Positions 46,865-56,929 of a stretch of 64,000 nucleotides of DNA are shown in pieces. Within the stretch, counting starts at the first letter, position 1; every line of letters starts with the position of its first letter. Source of the stretch: an uncultured Saprospiraceae bacterium (lineage in GTDB: Bacteria; Bacteroidota; Bacteroidia; Chitinophagales; Saprospiraceae); assembly GCA_938041445.1 (NCBI GenBank), contig CALISO010000051.1, positions 1 through 64,000 of the forward strand, read 5' to 3'. The position numbers and the translations under genes are program-made. Below the pieces are notes generated by a model that was given only the letters and a program-made list of their open reading frames with translations, was not told the DNA's origin and made no database searches.

Positions 46865-48166
46865 TTATACTCTACCTAACAAGTAACCTTTAAAATCTTC
46901 ATACCTATTGCTGAGTCCTGTTGCTGTTTTTTGCTTATCACTTAGCTTTTCTAGTCTTTGAGGAATATCAATATTTTGATCGAGAGCTGACTCTACCGTA
47001 TCTAGAAATTTAGCTGGATGAGCAGTCTCAAGAACTGTCACATGAGTATCACTTGATGCTGACTTGAGATACTCTTTTGCTGCTAGGAACCCAACTGCAC
47101 CATGTGGATCAGCTACATACTTGGTCTGGGTATAGATATCTGCCATCTCCGTTGTTGTTGAATCATCGGAATAGTGATATCCCACAATATCAGAAGTAAT
47201 TGCGTTATGATTCGATTGATAGAGCTCTTGTATTCTCACAAAATTTGATGGAGCTCCTACATCCATTGCGTTAGATAATGTAGCAATAGATGGTTGTGGA
47301 TTATATGTTCCTGTAGACAAGTATTCAGGTACTACTTTGTTGGCATTAGTAGCAGCAATAAACTTAGAGATATTGAGTCCCATTTTCTTGGCTAGTAATC
47401 CAGCTGTAAGATTACCAAAATTACCACTTGGAATACAAAAGACATTTTGCTGACTACTATCCAACTGTTTCATTGCTTCAAAGTAATAGAAAGACTGCGG
47501 AATCAGTCGTGCAATATTTATTGAATTAGCTGAACTCAAGTTATACTTACTATTGAGATCATCATCTAGGAAGGCAGTCTTGACGATTGCTTGGCAGTCA
47601 TCAAAACTTCCTAAAATCTCACAAGCTGAAATATTTCCACCTAATGTGGTCAATTGTTTTTCTTGGAGAGGACTTACCCTCCCTGATGGATACAAGATGA
47701 TGACCTCGATACCAGGAGTGTTGTGAAATCCAGCAGCAACGGCTCCACCTGTATCGCCACTTGTCGCAACCAATATTGTAAGTGGATCATTGGAGTCCTT
47801 AGTAAAGTATGACATCAATTGAGCCATATACCTTGCACCAAAATCTTTAAAGGCTAGTGAAGGTCCATGCCATAACTCGAGTGAAGATATGTTGTCATAG
47901 ACTGGTACTACTGGCGCTTCAAAGTTGATTGCATTCTCGCAAATCTGCCATAAATCCCAATTATCAATTGTCTCACCAAATAAATTCTTAGACACTTGAA
48001 ATGCGATCTCAACAAAAGAAAAATGATCTAAATTATCCAAAAAGGCTTGAGGCAATCTTGGAATATCTGCTGGCATATACAACCCATTATCCACTGCTAG
48101 TGACTTGAGGACTGCTTCCTTTAGATCAACCGTATTATTCTTATTGTTTGTGCTGTATAGTTGCAT
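46865..48166 (-). CDS. thrC: Threonine synthase
   Basis: Converts O-phosphohomoserine to threonine with PLP bound to Lys107 (GPSLAFKDFGARY). LVATSGDTGGAVAAG and CIPSGNFGNLTAG are the phosphate and cofactor loops. 433 residues is normal for the short bacterial class. Last gene of the Met/Thr run, 44 bases after thrB; no terminator hairpin is obvious before the convergent GH16 gene. Confidence 0.95.
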   Translation of the reverse strand: MQLYSTNNKNNTVDLKEAVLKSLAVDNGLYMPADIPRLPQAFLDNLDHFSFVEIAFQVSKNLFGETIDNWDLWQICENAINFEAPVVPVYDNISSLELWHGPSLAFKDFGARYMAQLMSYFTKDSNDPLTILVATSGDTGGAVAAGFHNTPGIEVIILYPSGRVSPLQEKQLTTLGGNISACEILGSFDDCQAIVKTAFLDDDLNSKYNLSSANSINIARLIPQSFYYFEAMKQLDSSQQNVFCIPSGNFGNLTAGLLAKKMGLNISKFIAATNANKVVPEYLSTGTYNPQPSIATLSNAMDVGAPSNFVRIQELYQSNHNAITSDIVGYHYSDDSTTTEMADIYTQTKYVADPHGAVGFLAAKEYLKSASSDTHVTVLETAHPAKFLDTVESALDQNIDIPQRLEKLSDKQKTATGLSNRYEDFKGYLLGRV

Positions 48167-48210
48167 CTGTAATTATCGTTTACGTAGAGATTCCTTAAGT
48201 TCGATTGTAT

Positions 48211-49143
48211 CTATCCAATCACTTTTGCACCTTCTGTATTTACTTTAGACGTAAAAATATCGGCCTTAATCCTATTTTCCTCTAAGTATTGAGCAAACTG
48301 TTCTAGGATGTTATCCGCTGTATCCTTTCCTTTACACAAGGCAAACATTGATGGACCAGCTCCACTAATACTAAACCCAAGAGCACCATTATTCAAAGCG
48401 ATCTCCTTGTAATCATAAAACCCAGATATTAAATGAGCACGCTGTGGCTCAATAATTACATCTGTAAGTGATTGGCCTATCTTGTCATAATTAGACTCAT
48501 AACATCCAGCAATAAATGTTGCGATATTACCAGTCTGAGCAATCATATTTAAGAGAGATACATTCTCACTTAAAATTGCTCTTGATTCACTTGTCAGCAC
48601 CTCGATATGAGGATAGACCATAGAAAGATATAAATCAGAAGGCACCGGTATCTGGGTAATTTCAAGTGTTTCATTTGACCTGATCAATATAATACCACCT
48701 AGCAGACTTGGGGCAACATTATCCGCATGATAGGCTCCATCAGCTTTTTGCTCCCCCTCCACACAGAACTTTAGCAAGTCTTCTTTACCGACTGGTTGGC
48801 CTAGATAGGCATTGACTCCAAAAACTCCTGCCACTGCACTTGCTGCACTACTCCCAAGCCCTGTCCCCATTGCCATCTTTTTATGAATTTCCATTTCAAT
48901 TGGCAATTGATCCTTGCCGATGGACCTCAAATATTGTAATGCAGCAAAGCCAGCCGTATTCTTCTCAATGTCATACGGTAATTTACCTCCATCACCTGTA
49001 ATCTTTGATATTGTCAACCCAGGTTTAGTCCCAATCTTGACGACTACTTCATCACCGGGTGACTCCAAAGCTAAGCCAAGAATATCATATCCTACGGCAA
49101 GATTGGCTACAGATGCTGGCGCAAATACACGTACTTGTTTCAT
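48211..49143 (-). CDS. thrB: Homoserine kinase
   Basis: GHMP kinase that phosphorylates homoserine. The N-terminal FAPASVANLAVGYDILGLAL, the ATP loop GTGLGSSAASAVAGVFG and the C-terminal FSISGAGPSMFAL are diagnostic. 310 residues. Begins 2 bases after the thrA stop, so translation is probably coupled. Confidence 0.95.
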   Translation of the reverse strand: MKQVRVFAPASVANLAVGYDILGLALESPGDEVVVKIGTKPGLTISKITGDGGKLPYDIEKNTAGFAALQYLRSIGKDQLPIEMEIHKKMAMGTGLGSSAASAVAGVFGVNAYLGQPVGKEDLLKFCVEGEQKADGAYHADNVAPSLLGGIILIRSNETLEITQIPVPSDLYLSMVYPHIEVLTSESRAILSENVSLLNMIAQTGNIATFIAGCYESNYDKIGQSLTDVIIEPQRAHLISGFYDYKEIALNNGALGFSISGAGPSMFALCKGKDTADNILEQFAQYLEENRIKADIFTSKVNTEGAKVIG

Positions 49144-49145
49144 GA

Positions 49146-51611
49146 TTAACTGACTGAATTGGCGATTGAAATAATTTCTGCAAAGACTCCTGCTGCTGTC
49201 ACATCAGCACCTGCTCCAGGTCCTTTGATCACAAGAGGCCGCTTATCATAACGCTTAGTTGTGAAAACAAGCATATTGTCACTACCACCTAAATTATAGA
49301 ATGGACTCTTCTGCGTCACTTCCTGCAATGCGACACTAGCTTCACCACTTTTAGTCATTGTAGCGATAAATCGCAATTTTTTATTCTTACTAGCAGCACG
49401 AGTAGCCATTGCCTCGAAATGCTCATCCATCTTCTCCAGTTCTACAAAGAAGTCAGATACTGATTCCGCTTCAAGGCACGCTTTATTTAAGATACCTTTT
49501 AGCTTGACTTGCGACATATTGACTGGATGACCAGCCTCTCTTGCAAGGATTGTAATCTTACGTTTGACATCAAGTCCACTGAGGTCATCTCTGGGGTCCG
49601 GCTCTGTATAACCTAGCTTCTTAGCCTCAAGGACTACTTCACTAAATTTCTTCTCTGGAGAAAAGGTATTAAAAATGTAAGAGATAGATCCTGATAAGAC
49701 AGCTTCCAACTTGATGATCTGGTCGCCTGAAGACACAAGGTCTTCTATGGTCTTTATAACTGGCAACCCAGCTCCGACATTGGTTTCATATAGAAATGGA
49801 GCCTTATGTTTTTTAGATATTGCTTTTAACTTTTGATAGTTACGATAGCTTGATGATGTCGCCACTTTATTTGGTGTCACTACAGCGATGTTATTCTCGA
49901 GAATACTACTATAGTAATCTGGTATAGTTGCGCTTGCAGTACTGTCTATAAAGATAGAGTTAGGTAGGTTCATCTCTATCATCTCTTTGATATATTGATC
50001 GATATTAGCCTTAGATTTAGAGCTGGCAAGTTTTTCTTCCCACTTACTGATTTCAATGCCATTCTCATCAATCACCATTTTCTTGGTATTTGATATTGCG
50101 TTAACCTTAAGATTGATTTGTAGATTCTTCTTTAGCTTATTAACCTGAGACTTCAATTGATCTAGCAAAGTCCCACCAATCACTCCTATGCCAATCATGA
50201 AAATATTGATGTCCTTATAGGCTGACAAAAAGAAGGCATCGTGAATCAGATTAAGTGCTTTTATTTCATCGGACTTATTCACAACAAAGGAGATATTACA
50301 CTCCGACGATCCTTGAGCAATTGCCATGATGTTTATGCCTTCTCTTCCTAGAGAAGTGAACAACTTGCCTGCAACCCCAGGCTGCTTTCGCATTTGTTCA
50401 CTGACAATCGCAATGATATTCAAATCTGTCTCGACTAACACTTCATCAATGAGTCCACTTTTCACCTCAGGTTCAAATGCCTTTTCTATTGCTTTTTTAG
50501 CATTCTTAGCATCAGATGCTTTGACAGCAAAACTGATGGCATACTCTGAAGATCCTTGAGTAATAAGGATGATATTAATCTCCTTCTCAGCCATAGAAGA
50601 AAATAGTCTTGCAGCGATACCAGGTATCCCTACCATTCCTCCACCTTGAAGTCTAATCAATGCAACATCACTTAGAGAAGATAGACCAGTTATCTCCTTA
50701 GCGATAGATGACTTAACTCTGTGATCGATCATTGTTCCTTCGAACTTTGGATCAAATGTATTCCGGATGAGAATAGGAATCTTACGTTGAAGCGCTGGCT
50801 GTATAGTCGGTGGATAGATGACCTTGGCTCCGAAGTGAGATAGCTCCATTGCTTCTAAATAAGATAATGTGGGTACAGTAAATGCCTTCTTTACCTTACG
50901 AGGATCACAAGTGAGCACGCCATTAACATCTGTCCATATTTCCAATCTTTTTGCTCTAAGGCTAGATGCCAAAATCGAAGCAGTATAGTCCGATCCTCCT
51001 CTTCCTAAAGTAGTGGTTAGACCTCCGGCATCAGCAGCAATGAATCCAGTGACTATATGTACTTGCTTCTCATTTTCCTTATAGTACTTCGTGACTTTTT
51101 TCTGTGTCTCTTTGAAATTCACATTCGCCGTACCAAACTTTTTGTCCGTGACAATGATGTTTCTCGCATCAAGGTACGCAGCATCGATTTTATGCTCTTT
51201 CAGTGCATTAGCAATGATGAACGCTGAGTTTCGTTCTCCGAAACTCTTTACATAATCCATAGTCCTTGGTGATGCTTCCCTGACTAGATAGATTCCTTTG
51301 AGGAGGTTATCAAGTGTATCGTGATTAATCTTTAGATCTTTTTCAACTTGACGAAATTGCTTAATCGATAACAATTCTTTAGCCGTCTCTAAGTGTCTTG
51401 TTTTGAAACCTTGAAGTATACCTTTGTATGCATCATCTCCTTTAGACGCAAGCTTACTCATTTTTATCAATGAGTCAGTCACTCCACCAAATGCAGATAC
51501 GACCACAGTATATCTAGTCTTCTTCTGAAATTGGGTTCTGAGTATTTCTTTTACCTTGAGTATGTTCTCAGCATTCTTAACTGAGCTTCCTCCAAATTTT
51601 AATACAATCAT
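49146..51611 (-). CDS. thrA: Bifunctional aspartokinase/homoserine dehydrogenase
   Basis: Performs the first and third steps from aspartate to homoserine. Aspartokinase domain (1 to ~290) with KFGGSSVKNAENI and TLGRGGSDYTASIL; two ACT-type regulatory segments (~310-460, with INIILITQGSSEYAISF and INIMAIAQGSSECNISF). Homoserine dehydrogenase (~465-821) has IGVIGGTLLDQL, the EAVLSGSISYIFN region and GYTEPDPRDDLSGLDVKRK. 821 residues equals the E. coli ThrA layout. The ACT domains would give feedback control by threonine. Sits 24 bases after metX. Confidence 0.96.
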   Translation of the reverse strand: MIVLKFGGSSVKNAENILKVKEILRTQFQKKTRYTVVVSAFGGVTDSLIKMSKLASKGDDAYKGILQGFKTRHLETAKELLSIKQFRQVEKDLKINHDTLDNLLKGIYLVREASPRTMDYVKSFGERNSAFIIANALKEHKIDAAYLDARNIIVTDKKFGTANVNFKETQKKVTKYYKENEKQVHIVTGFIAADAGGLTTTLGRGGSDYTASILASSLRAKRLEIWTDVNGVLTCDPRKVKKAFTVPTLSYLEAMELSHFGAKVIYPPTIQPALQRKIPILIRNTFDPKFEGTMIDHRVKSSIAKEITGLSSLSDVALIRLQGGGMVGIPGIAARLFSSMAEKEINIILITQGSSEYAISFAVKASDAKNAKKAIEKAFEPEVKSGLIDEVLVETDLNIIAIVSEQMRKQPGVAGKLFTSLGREGINIMAIAQGSSECNISFVVNKSDEIKALNLIHDAFFLSAYKDINIFMIGIGVIGGTLLDQLKSQVNKLKKNLQINLKVNAISNTKKMVIDENGIEISKWEEKLASSKSKANIDQYIKEMIEMNLPNSIFIDSTASATIPDYYSSILENNIAVVTPNKVATSSSYRNYQKLKAISKKHKAPFLYETNVGAGLPVIKTIEDLVSSGDQIIKLEAVLSGSISYIFNTFSPEKKFSEVVLEAKKLGYTEPDPRDDLSGLDVKRKITILAREAGHPVNMSQVKLKGILNKACLEAESVSDFFVELEKMDEHFEAMATRAASKNKKLRFIATMTKSGEASVALQEVTQKSPFYNLGGSDNMLVFTTKRYDKRPLVIKGPGAGADVTAAGVFAEIISIANSVS

Positions 51612-51635
51612 TGGTCTATAGGTGTCTTTCGTTGT

Positions 51636-52628
51636 TTAGTATTCTTTCAGTCTATTTTGAGTCTGATAAAACTCTGATATCTGTGTTGTTATTTCCTCTA
51701 CCTCTATCAAAAATCCATCGTGGCCGTATAGGGATTCTATCTCTTTATAAGTACTGTTAGGCAGCAAGTCTGCCATCTCCTGTTGAAAAAATGCTGGAAT
51801 CAGTATATCAGAATCAATAGCGATGACCAAAGACGATATTTCAATCTTTTTCAAAGCCTTCTGATATCCTCCCCTGCCTCTTCCAATATCGTGTGTGTCA
51901 AGACTCTTAGTAAGATAGTAGTATGAGATAGCATCAAATCGATCAGCAAACTTATCACCTTGATATTGCATATAAGATGCCGCTTTGAAATCATAAAGTT
52001 TCTCTTCGCTATCTTTCTGGGTGCTGATAAACGAGTTAGCAGTTCGGTAAGTCACCATCCCAATTGCTCTAGCTGCTTTTAGACCTAACCTGTTTGTACT
52101 TTTTGTTCCAAATGCTGGATCTGCCATCAATGCCATCCGTTGCGCTTCATGTATGGCAATCGACCAAGGGCTTTCTTTAGGACCAGCTGCAATTGTAATC
52201 ATATGTTGAACTTTTCCTGGATAGCTATAGGCAAATTCTATCACTTGGCTACCACCACAACTTCCCCCTATCAAGGTATGTATATGGTCGATGCCTAAAT
52301 GTGCTGCTAATTCAATTTCAGCGGTCACTGTATCTCTGACTGAGAACAATGGAAAGTCCAAATCCTGAGGGCAAGAACTTCCATATGGAGAACCGATAAT
52401 ATTAGCACAGATGATAAAATGGTCTTTAGGATTATAAAGACAACCATCTCCAAATAATCCTGGCCACCACTCTAGGACTTTACTATTTGCCGTCAAAGCA
52501 TGAAATACCCAGATGACATTTGACCTGTCTATATTAATCTGTCCATAGGTAGAATAAGAAACTCTAAGACAATCAATCTTACCTCCACCTTCAAATTCAA
52601 AATTTGGTATTTCAAATACTTCTACCAT
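51636..52628 (-). CDS. metX: Homoserine O-acetyltransferase
   Basis: Alpha/beta-hydrolase fold acyltransferase activating homoserine for methionine synthesis. The nucleophile Ser123 is in GGSCGGSQVIEFA (usual GGSMGGMQ); VWVFHALTANSKVLEWWPGLFGDG is the oxyanion and substrate region, and YGHDGFLIE carries the catalytic His. Acetyl rather than succinyl specificity is inferred from the MetX family. 330 residues. Overlaps the metZ stop by a base, so the two are coupled. Confidence 0.93.
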   Translation of the reverse strand: MVEVFEIPNFEFEGGGKIDCLRVSYSTYGQINIDRSNVIWVFHALTANSKVLEWWPGLFGDGCLYNPKDHFIICANIIGSPYGSSCPQDLDFPLFSVRDTVTAEIELAAHLGIDHIHTLIGGSCGGSQVIEFAYSYPGKVQHMITIAAGPKESPWSIAIHEAQRMALMADPAFGTKSTNRLGLKAARAIGMVTYRTANSFISTQKDSEEKLYDFKAASYMQYQGDKFADRFDAISYYYLTKSLDTHDIGRGRGGYQKALKKIEISSLVIAIDSDILIPAFFQQEMADLLPNSTYKEIESLYGHDGFLIEVEEITTQISEFYQTQNRLKEY

Positions 52629-53803
52629 TATCTTGATTGTCTAAGAGATTGTTCAATATCTTCAAGAATGTCATCAATATGTTCCAGTCCAACAGATAGT
52701 CTCAAATAGCCAGGGGTCACACCAGCATCCAATTGCTCTTCAGTATTCATCTTACTATGTGTCGTTGTAGCCGGATGCGTAGCGATACTTCTTGTGTCTC
52801 CAAGATTCGCTGTAAGGCTATGCAATTTGAGTCCATTAAAAAATGACATCACACGTGATGCTCCACCTTGTAACTGACATCCTACAAGACCTCCTCCTTG
52901 TGACATTTGCTGTTGAGCAATATCTAACTGTGGATTAGAAGGGTGATGAGGGTAAGTAATATAATCCACTTCAGAATGTTTGTTCAAATAATCGGCAACT
53001 GCAGCCGCATTACTGCAGTGTCTATCCATTCTAACTGCTAAGGTTTCTAGGGACTTAGATAATACCCAGGCATTGAATGGAGAGAGTGATGCTCCAGTTC
53101 TTCTAAGAAAATCCGAACACTTAACGATTAATTCTGACCGCCCTAAGATTGCACCCCCAAGCACTCTGCCCTGTCCATCTATATATTTAGTAGCTGAGTG
53201 AATAACAAGGTCAGCTCCAAACTTCACAGGCTGTTGCAAATACGGTGTCGCAAAACAATTGTCAACTGAGAAGATGGAATTATGTGCCTTACACAATTCG
53301 CCTATCTTCCTCATATCCAATGTTGTCAGTGTTGGATTTGATGGAGTCTCTATGTAGATCATCGCTGTATTTGGCCGAAAGGCAGATGCCCACTCATCCA
53401 GGTCTGTACCGTCTACAAAGGTTACTTCCACACCTCTCTCAGCAATGAACTTCTGGAGAACATATGTGGAGTTTCCAAAGATTCGTTTACTTGATATAAT
53501 ATGATCACCTGAGTTCAACAACGCAGCAAAACTTGTGTACACCGCTGCCATTCCAGATGCAGTCACCATCCCAGATTCAGCTCCTTCAAGCAAGCACAAC
53601 TTTTGGACGAGTTCTTCACAGTTTGGGTTGGTATATCGTGAGTATACATTAGCCTTCTGTTCACCCTTAAATACCGCAGAGGCATGCTCAGCACTATCAT
53701 AGGTGAAGCTTGATGTCATAAAGACTGGTACGGAGTGTTCCTTTTGATCAGTCTGCTTTGACTGAGTCCTGATGGCGATTGTTTCAAAATGTCTCTTCTG
53801 CAT
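52628..53803 (-). CDS. metZ: O-acyl-homoserine sulfhydrylase, MetZ-like
   Basis: A fold type I PLP enzyme of the Cys/Met-metabolism family. PLP Lys206 is in IHSATKYIDGQGR, and YSRYTNPNCEELVQKLCLLEGAESGMVTASGMAA is the N-terminal hallmark. With metX next door and no metB/metC nearby, direct sulfhydrylation to homocysteine is likely; the donor is probably O-acetylhomoserine although MetZ names the succinyl form. First gene after the SAM-I riboswitch. Confidence 0.9.
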   Translation of the reverse strand: MQKRHFETIAIRTQSKQTDQKEHSVPVFMTSSFTYDSAEHASAVFKGEQKANVYSRYTNPNCEELVQKLCLLEGAESGMVTASGMAAVYTSFAALLNSGDHIISSKRIFGNSTYVLQKFIAERGVEVTFVDGTDLDEWASAFRPNTAMIYIETPSNPTLTTLDMRKIGELCKAHNSIFSVDNCFATPYLQQPVKFGADLVIHSATKYIDGQGRVLGGAILGRSELIVKCSDFLRRTGASLSPFNAWVLSKSLETLAVRMDRHCSNAAAVADYLNKHSEVDYITYPHHPSNPQLDIAQQQMSQGGGLVGCQLQGGASRVMSFFNGLKLHSLTANLGDTRSIATHPATTTHSKMNTEEQLDAGVTPGYLRLSVGLEHIDDILEDIEQSLRQSR

Positions 53804-53883
53804 AACTTTTATTACATCGTTATCAAGAGTGATTTAACAATAGCCTATAACTACAAGGATCAAAAGAAGAGATTATCTTCAGA

Positions 53884-53983
53884 ATTATCTTGCTCTTTAT
53901 GAGCTGGAATTAGCACCTTCTTTGGCAGGACCAAGGGTTGCTAAGGTTTCTCCGGGCCATTCCCTCCACCTTTCTTGATAAGA
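53884..53983 (-). promoter_or_regulatory. SAM-I (S-box) riboswitch upstream of metZ
   Basis: On the minus strand the sequence matches the S-box core: TTATCAAGAAAGGTGGAGGG, then TGGCCCGGAGAAACC, TTAGCAACC, GGTGCTAATTCCAGC, and a closing AAGATAA that pairs with TTATC. It binds S-adenosylmethionine and shuts down expression. Downstream, GAAGATAATCTCTTCTTTT could be a small terminator. It controls metZ and, by operon continuity, metX-thrA-thrB-thrC. A TACTTTTG -7-like box lies about 45 bases upstream. The 312-base gap 53804-54115 otherwise holds nothing I recognise. Confidence 0.95.
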
Positions 53984-54115
53984 CAATATTAATTTTAAAA
54001 TTAATTAAATGATCCTACTTATAGAATCCTTACAAAAGTAATCCATATCTCTTGGTCACGTATGATTATTTAGATTTTATTTGAACTTGACGTTTAAAAT
54101 CATATCAGGATCGTA

Positions 54116-56434
54116 TTAGACTTGAGGAATGAAACGATACTTGATCCCAAGCGTAGCAACAATATTTCGAGGCATTCCAGGATAAAAATATCTAGGCAGA
54201 TTACCCCCAAAACTACTTGCATTGACTAGGACCATTGCTGCGTAATTTTGATCGAGTAGGTTATTGAGATTGACTCTAGAATAGATTGTCAATTTATCGT
54301 CTTCAAGAAAATCCAATTGATATCCAAGGCTTGCATTCAACAATGAGTAATTGTCGGCATAGATTGTATTCGCGTCATCGATAGGTAACCTGCTTCGATA
54401 TTGATAATCGAGTCTTAGGTCTAATCCTTTATACTGAGCTTGCCATCTAGCTGCTGCGGTTAGTGGTGCTATCCCTGTCACATCATTACCTGCAAACTGA
54501 ATATCTTCAAGTACAAAATTTTCAAATCGATTATGACTTAATGATAACATTGCTGTCAAATTGTGAGTGATTTCACTTGTCCTGAGGTTATCATAATATC
54601 CTACTATCTCCAAGCCAAAATGTCGAGTCTTACCTGCATTCACCCCGATAGTAATCTCTTCACTGATCCGCTGAGGGACAAGTAGGTTGTCAGTAGGCAT
54701 AAAGAATGCGGTGATATCATACTTAAACCTATTGCGATAGTCCTTAGCACCTACTTCGAATGTCCACCCAGTCTCTGGCTGTATCATAGTGTTGATTGAG
54801 TTATTACTATTGAGGATCTCATCAGAATTAGGTGGAGAAAATCCTCTTGCAACAGAGATGTATTGGCTAGTATTGTAAGACCTACTTCGCTTGAACTTAA
54901 GGCTCGGCGACAGATTGTAGTATCGCTTGGTATCTGATACGATTGGAGTCATAAGGGCATTGTCTAGGTCATATCGATGTTGGGAAGTACTGACTCCTAA
55001 TTGAATCTCACTAAAGCCTGCGATGCGAAATTTGAGATTGAGAAATTGCATATAGTTACGAGCACGATCAGCAAAATCACCAGTGAGGTCATTATTCACC
55101 GTAGTATCCCAGTATCTTATCTCCTTGATCATCTCAATCCCAGTCTCTAGCCTTAATTCACTGACAAACAGCTCATCCTTGGACGCTGTCATCCGCAAAC
55201 TTGCCCCTCCGGTATCCTCGGAGAGTATATTGAATGGTCTAACTTCATCATTATCGAACGAGAAATTACTATAAGCCGCCTTGAATACCCAATTGGATAA
55301 AGTAGCATATTGCACAGAAAGCCCTAATCTATTGCGATGATAATCTTCATGACCATTAACCGCTAACCAATTGCTTGCTGCTAGCGATGGATCAGTACTA
55401 AAGTCATCAGCATTTATGGAACTTGGTATCTCACCATACACATCGGTATTGAAGAAAAACGCGGAAATAACAATGTTACTCAACTTTCCAGCTGTATACG
55501 TTAAGTGACCATTAATGTTATTTCTCTCATATCTACTATTCTGCCTCCAGCCGTCACTAGAGAATCGTGTAAAACCCAGTTTGCCCTTGAGGCGATTAGA
55601 CATCGCTGAAAAATGTGATAGGTATGATTGATTGATCAAGCCATAACTCCCTATCGAAAACCGAGATTCTAATCCTGAATATCGAGGCATAGATGTCTGC
55701 ATATCTAATACTCCACCAAGTGCTGATCCATAATTAACACTTGTAGGTCCTCTCATCACATCTACATTATCTATAAAGTCTAAGTTAAGATCATCGATTG
55801 CAAGTTCTCCCCTAGTGTTAGTGATCGGTATACCATTCCAATAGCCAAGTATCTTTGCTGTTCCAAACTGATTGCGACTCCCTATCCCACGCATAGTCAA
55901 TCTACTTGTACCATACGTCCCAGATTGCATCAAGACTCCAGGAGTAAAATTGAGAGGTTCGCTAATATTTGTAGCTGGATTAGTAATAAGATCTTGTCTA
56001 TCTAGTCTTGAGAAATTCTGCGCAGCTCTTACCTCAGGTGCAAGAATGACTACTGAGCAACTCGGCATAAAGCTCATAGTATCAATTGGCAGATATAATT
56101 CTATAAATTGACCAGTTGCTTTAATTTCTTGTTTCTCATATCCGATATAGCTGACTTCCAACGTAGAAGTATCTTGCACCAATTTAAGATTGAATTCACC
56201 ATCAAAGTCTGTAACTGTGCCGTTAGTCGTGTTGACTTCATAAATAGTCACACCTACCATCGGAATAGAGTCTGTTGTCATTACAACACCTGCAATAACA
56301 GACTGACACTGAATAGATTGAATCCAAAACAAATTAAAACAAAGTAGTATCGTGAGAAATCGCAGGCTATAAAAGAAAAATCTTACCCCTCGAGATAAAA
56401 GAAACGAACTGTCCTGTAGTAAGAAATTCTGCAT
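54116..56434 (-). CDS. TonB-dependent outer membrane receptor
   Basis: A 772-residue receptor. After a signal region (hydrophobic ~21-42) comes a carboxypeptidase-regulatory-like domain (VIAGVVMTTDSIPMVGVTIYEV...), then a plug domain (NFTPGVLMQSGTYGTSRLTMRGIGSRNQFG, VDVMRGPTSVNYGSALGGVLDM). A beta-barrel rich in aromatic strands follows, ending in YRFIPQV. Sequence style suggests the iron-siderophore or cobalamin type rather than SusC. Substrate unknown. No SusD partner is adjacent. Confidence 0.9.
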   Translation of the reverse strand: MQNFLLQDSSFLLSRGVRFFFYSLRFLTILLCFNLFWIQSIQCQSVIAGVVMTTDSIPMVGVTIYEVNTTNGTVTDFDGEFNLKLVQDTSTLEVSYIGYEKQEIKATGQFIELYLPIDTMSFMPSCSVVILAPEVRAAQNFSRLDRQDLITNPATNISEPLNFTPGVLMQSGTYGTSRLTMRGIGSRNQFGTAKILGYWNGIPITNTRGELAIDDLNLDFIDNVDVMRGPTSVNYGSALGGVLDMQTSMPRYSGLESRFSIGSYGLINQSYLSHFSAMSNRLKGKLGFTRFSSDGWRQNSRYERNNINGHLTYTAGKLSNIVISAFFFNTDVYGEIPSSINADDFSTDPSLAASNWLAVNGHEDYHRNRLGLSVQYATLSNWVFKAAYSNFSFDNDEVRPFNILSEDTGGASLRMTASKDELFVSELRLETGIEMIKEIRYWDTTVNNDLTGDFADRARNYMQFLNLKFRIAGFSEIQLGVSTSQHRYDLDNALMTPIVSDTKRYYNLSPSLKFKRSRSYNTSQYISVARGFSPPNSDEILNSNNSINTMIQPETGWTFEVGAKDYRNRFKYDITAFFMPTDNLLVPQRISEEITIGVNAGKTRHFGLEIVGYYDNLRTSEITHNLTAMLSLSHNRFENFVLEDIQFAGNDVTGIAPLTAAARWQAQYKGLDLRLDYQYRSRLPIDDANTIYADNYSLLNASLGYQLDFLEDDKLTIYSRVNLNNLLDQNYAAMVLVNASSFGGNLPRYFYPGMPRNIVATLGIKYRFIPQV

Positions 56435-56521
56435 ATGGTATTAATTCTTGTAGACTAAGTCAAAGCTAACTGATAATCATCAATTGCAATCGACCTTAAT
56501 AACAAAAAGAGAATTCTCATA

Positions 56522-56929
56522 TCACTCATCTTCTGAATTGTCAGATTTAAGTAGTGTAAGTATTTGCTGCAAACTTTCAACCCTCATTGGTTTGATTTCG
56601 AATTTTAAAACTATGTCATATTCCAATGAATTTTTCACATATTCTGGATTATTGGATGTTGTGAGAATAACTATTCGCGTCTTCGACATTGGAAATGAAT
56701 GGCTAAAGGCATCTAAAAACTGCCAACCATCCATCACAGGCATATTAATATCTAGAAATATTAAATCGGGAAGCTTAAGACTTTCGTCTTTATATCGACT
56801 CAAAAGATTTTTTGAGTCATCAAAAAATTCAATAGAACATTGATTCTCTTTCGTGTAAGATGACAGTGTTAGTTCATGAAATCGATTGATCGCATAATCG
56901 TCATCAAGAAAATGTAGGGTAAGTTCCAT
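56522..56929 (-). CDS. Single-domain response regulator
   Basis: A CheY-like receiver with no output domain. Counting from the ATG at 56929 (MELTLHFLDDDYAINR): the acidic cluster at 9-11, phosphoacceptor Asp60 (LIFLDINMPVMDGW), Thr90/91 and Lys113 (EIKP). The track start 18 bases upstream is less likely because the beta-1 strand begins at LTLHFLDDD. The cognate kinase is not in the window. Followed by a receptor gene on the same strand; no functional link is evident. Confidence 0.88.
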   Translation of the reverse strand: MELTLHFLDDDYAINRFHELTLSSYTKENQCSIEFFDDSKNLLSRYKDESLKLPDLIFLDINMPVMDGWQFLDAFSHSFPMSKTRIVILTTSNNPEYVKNSLEYDIVLKFEIKPMRVESLQQILTLLKSDNSEDE

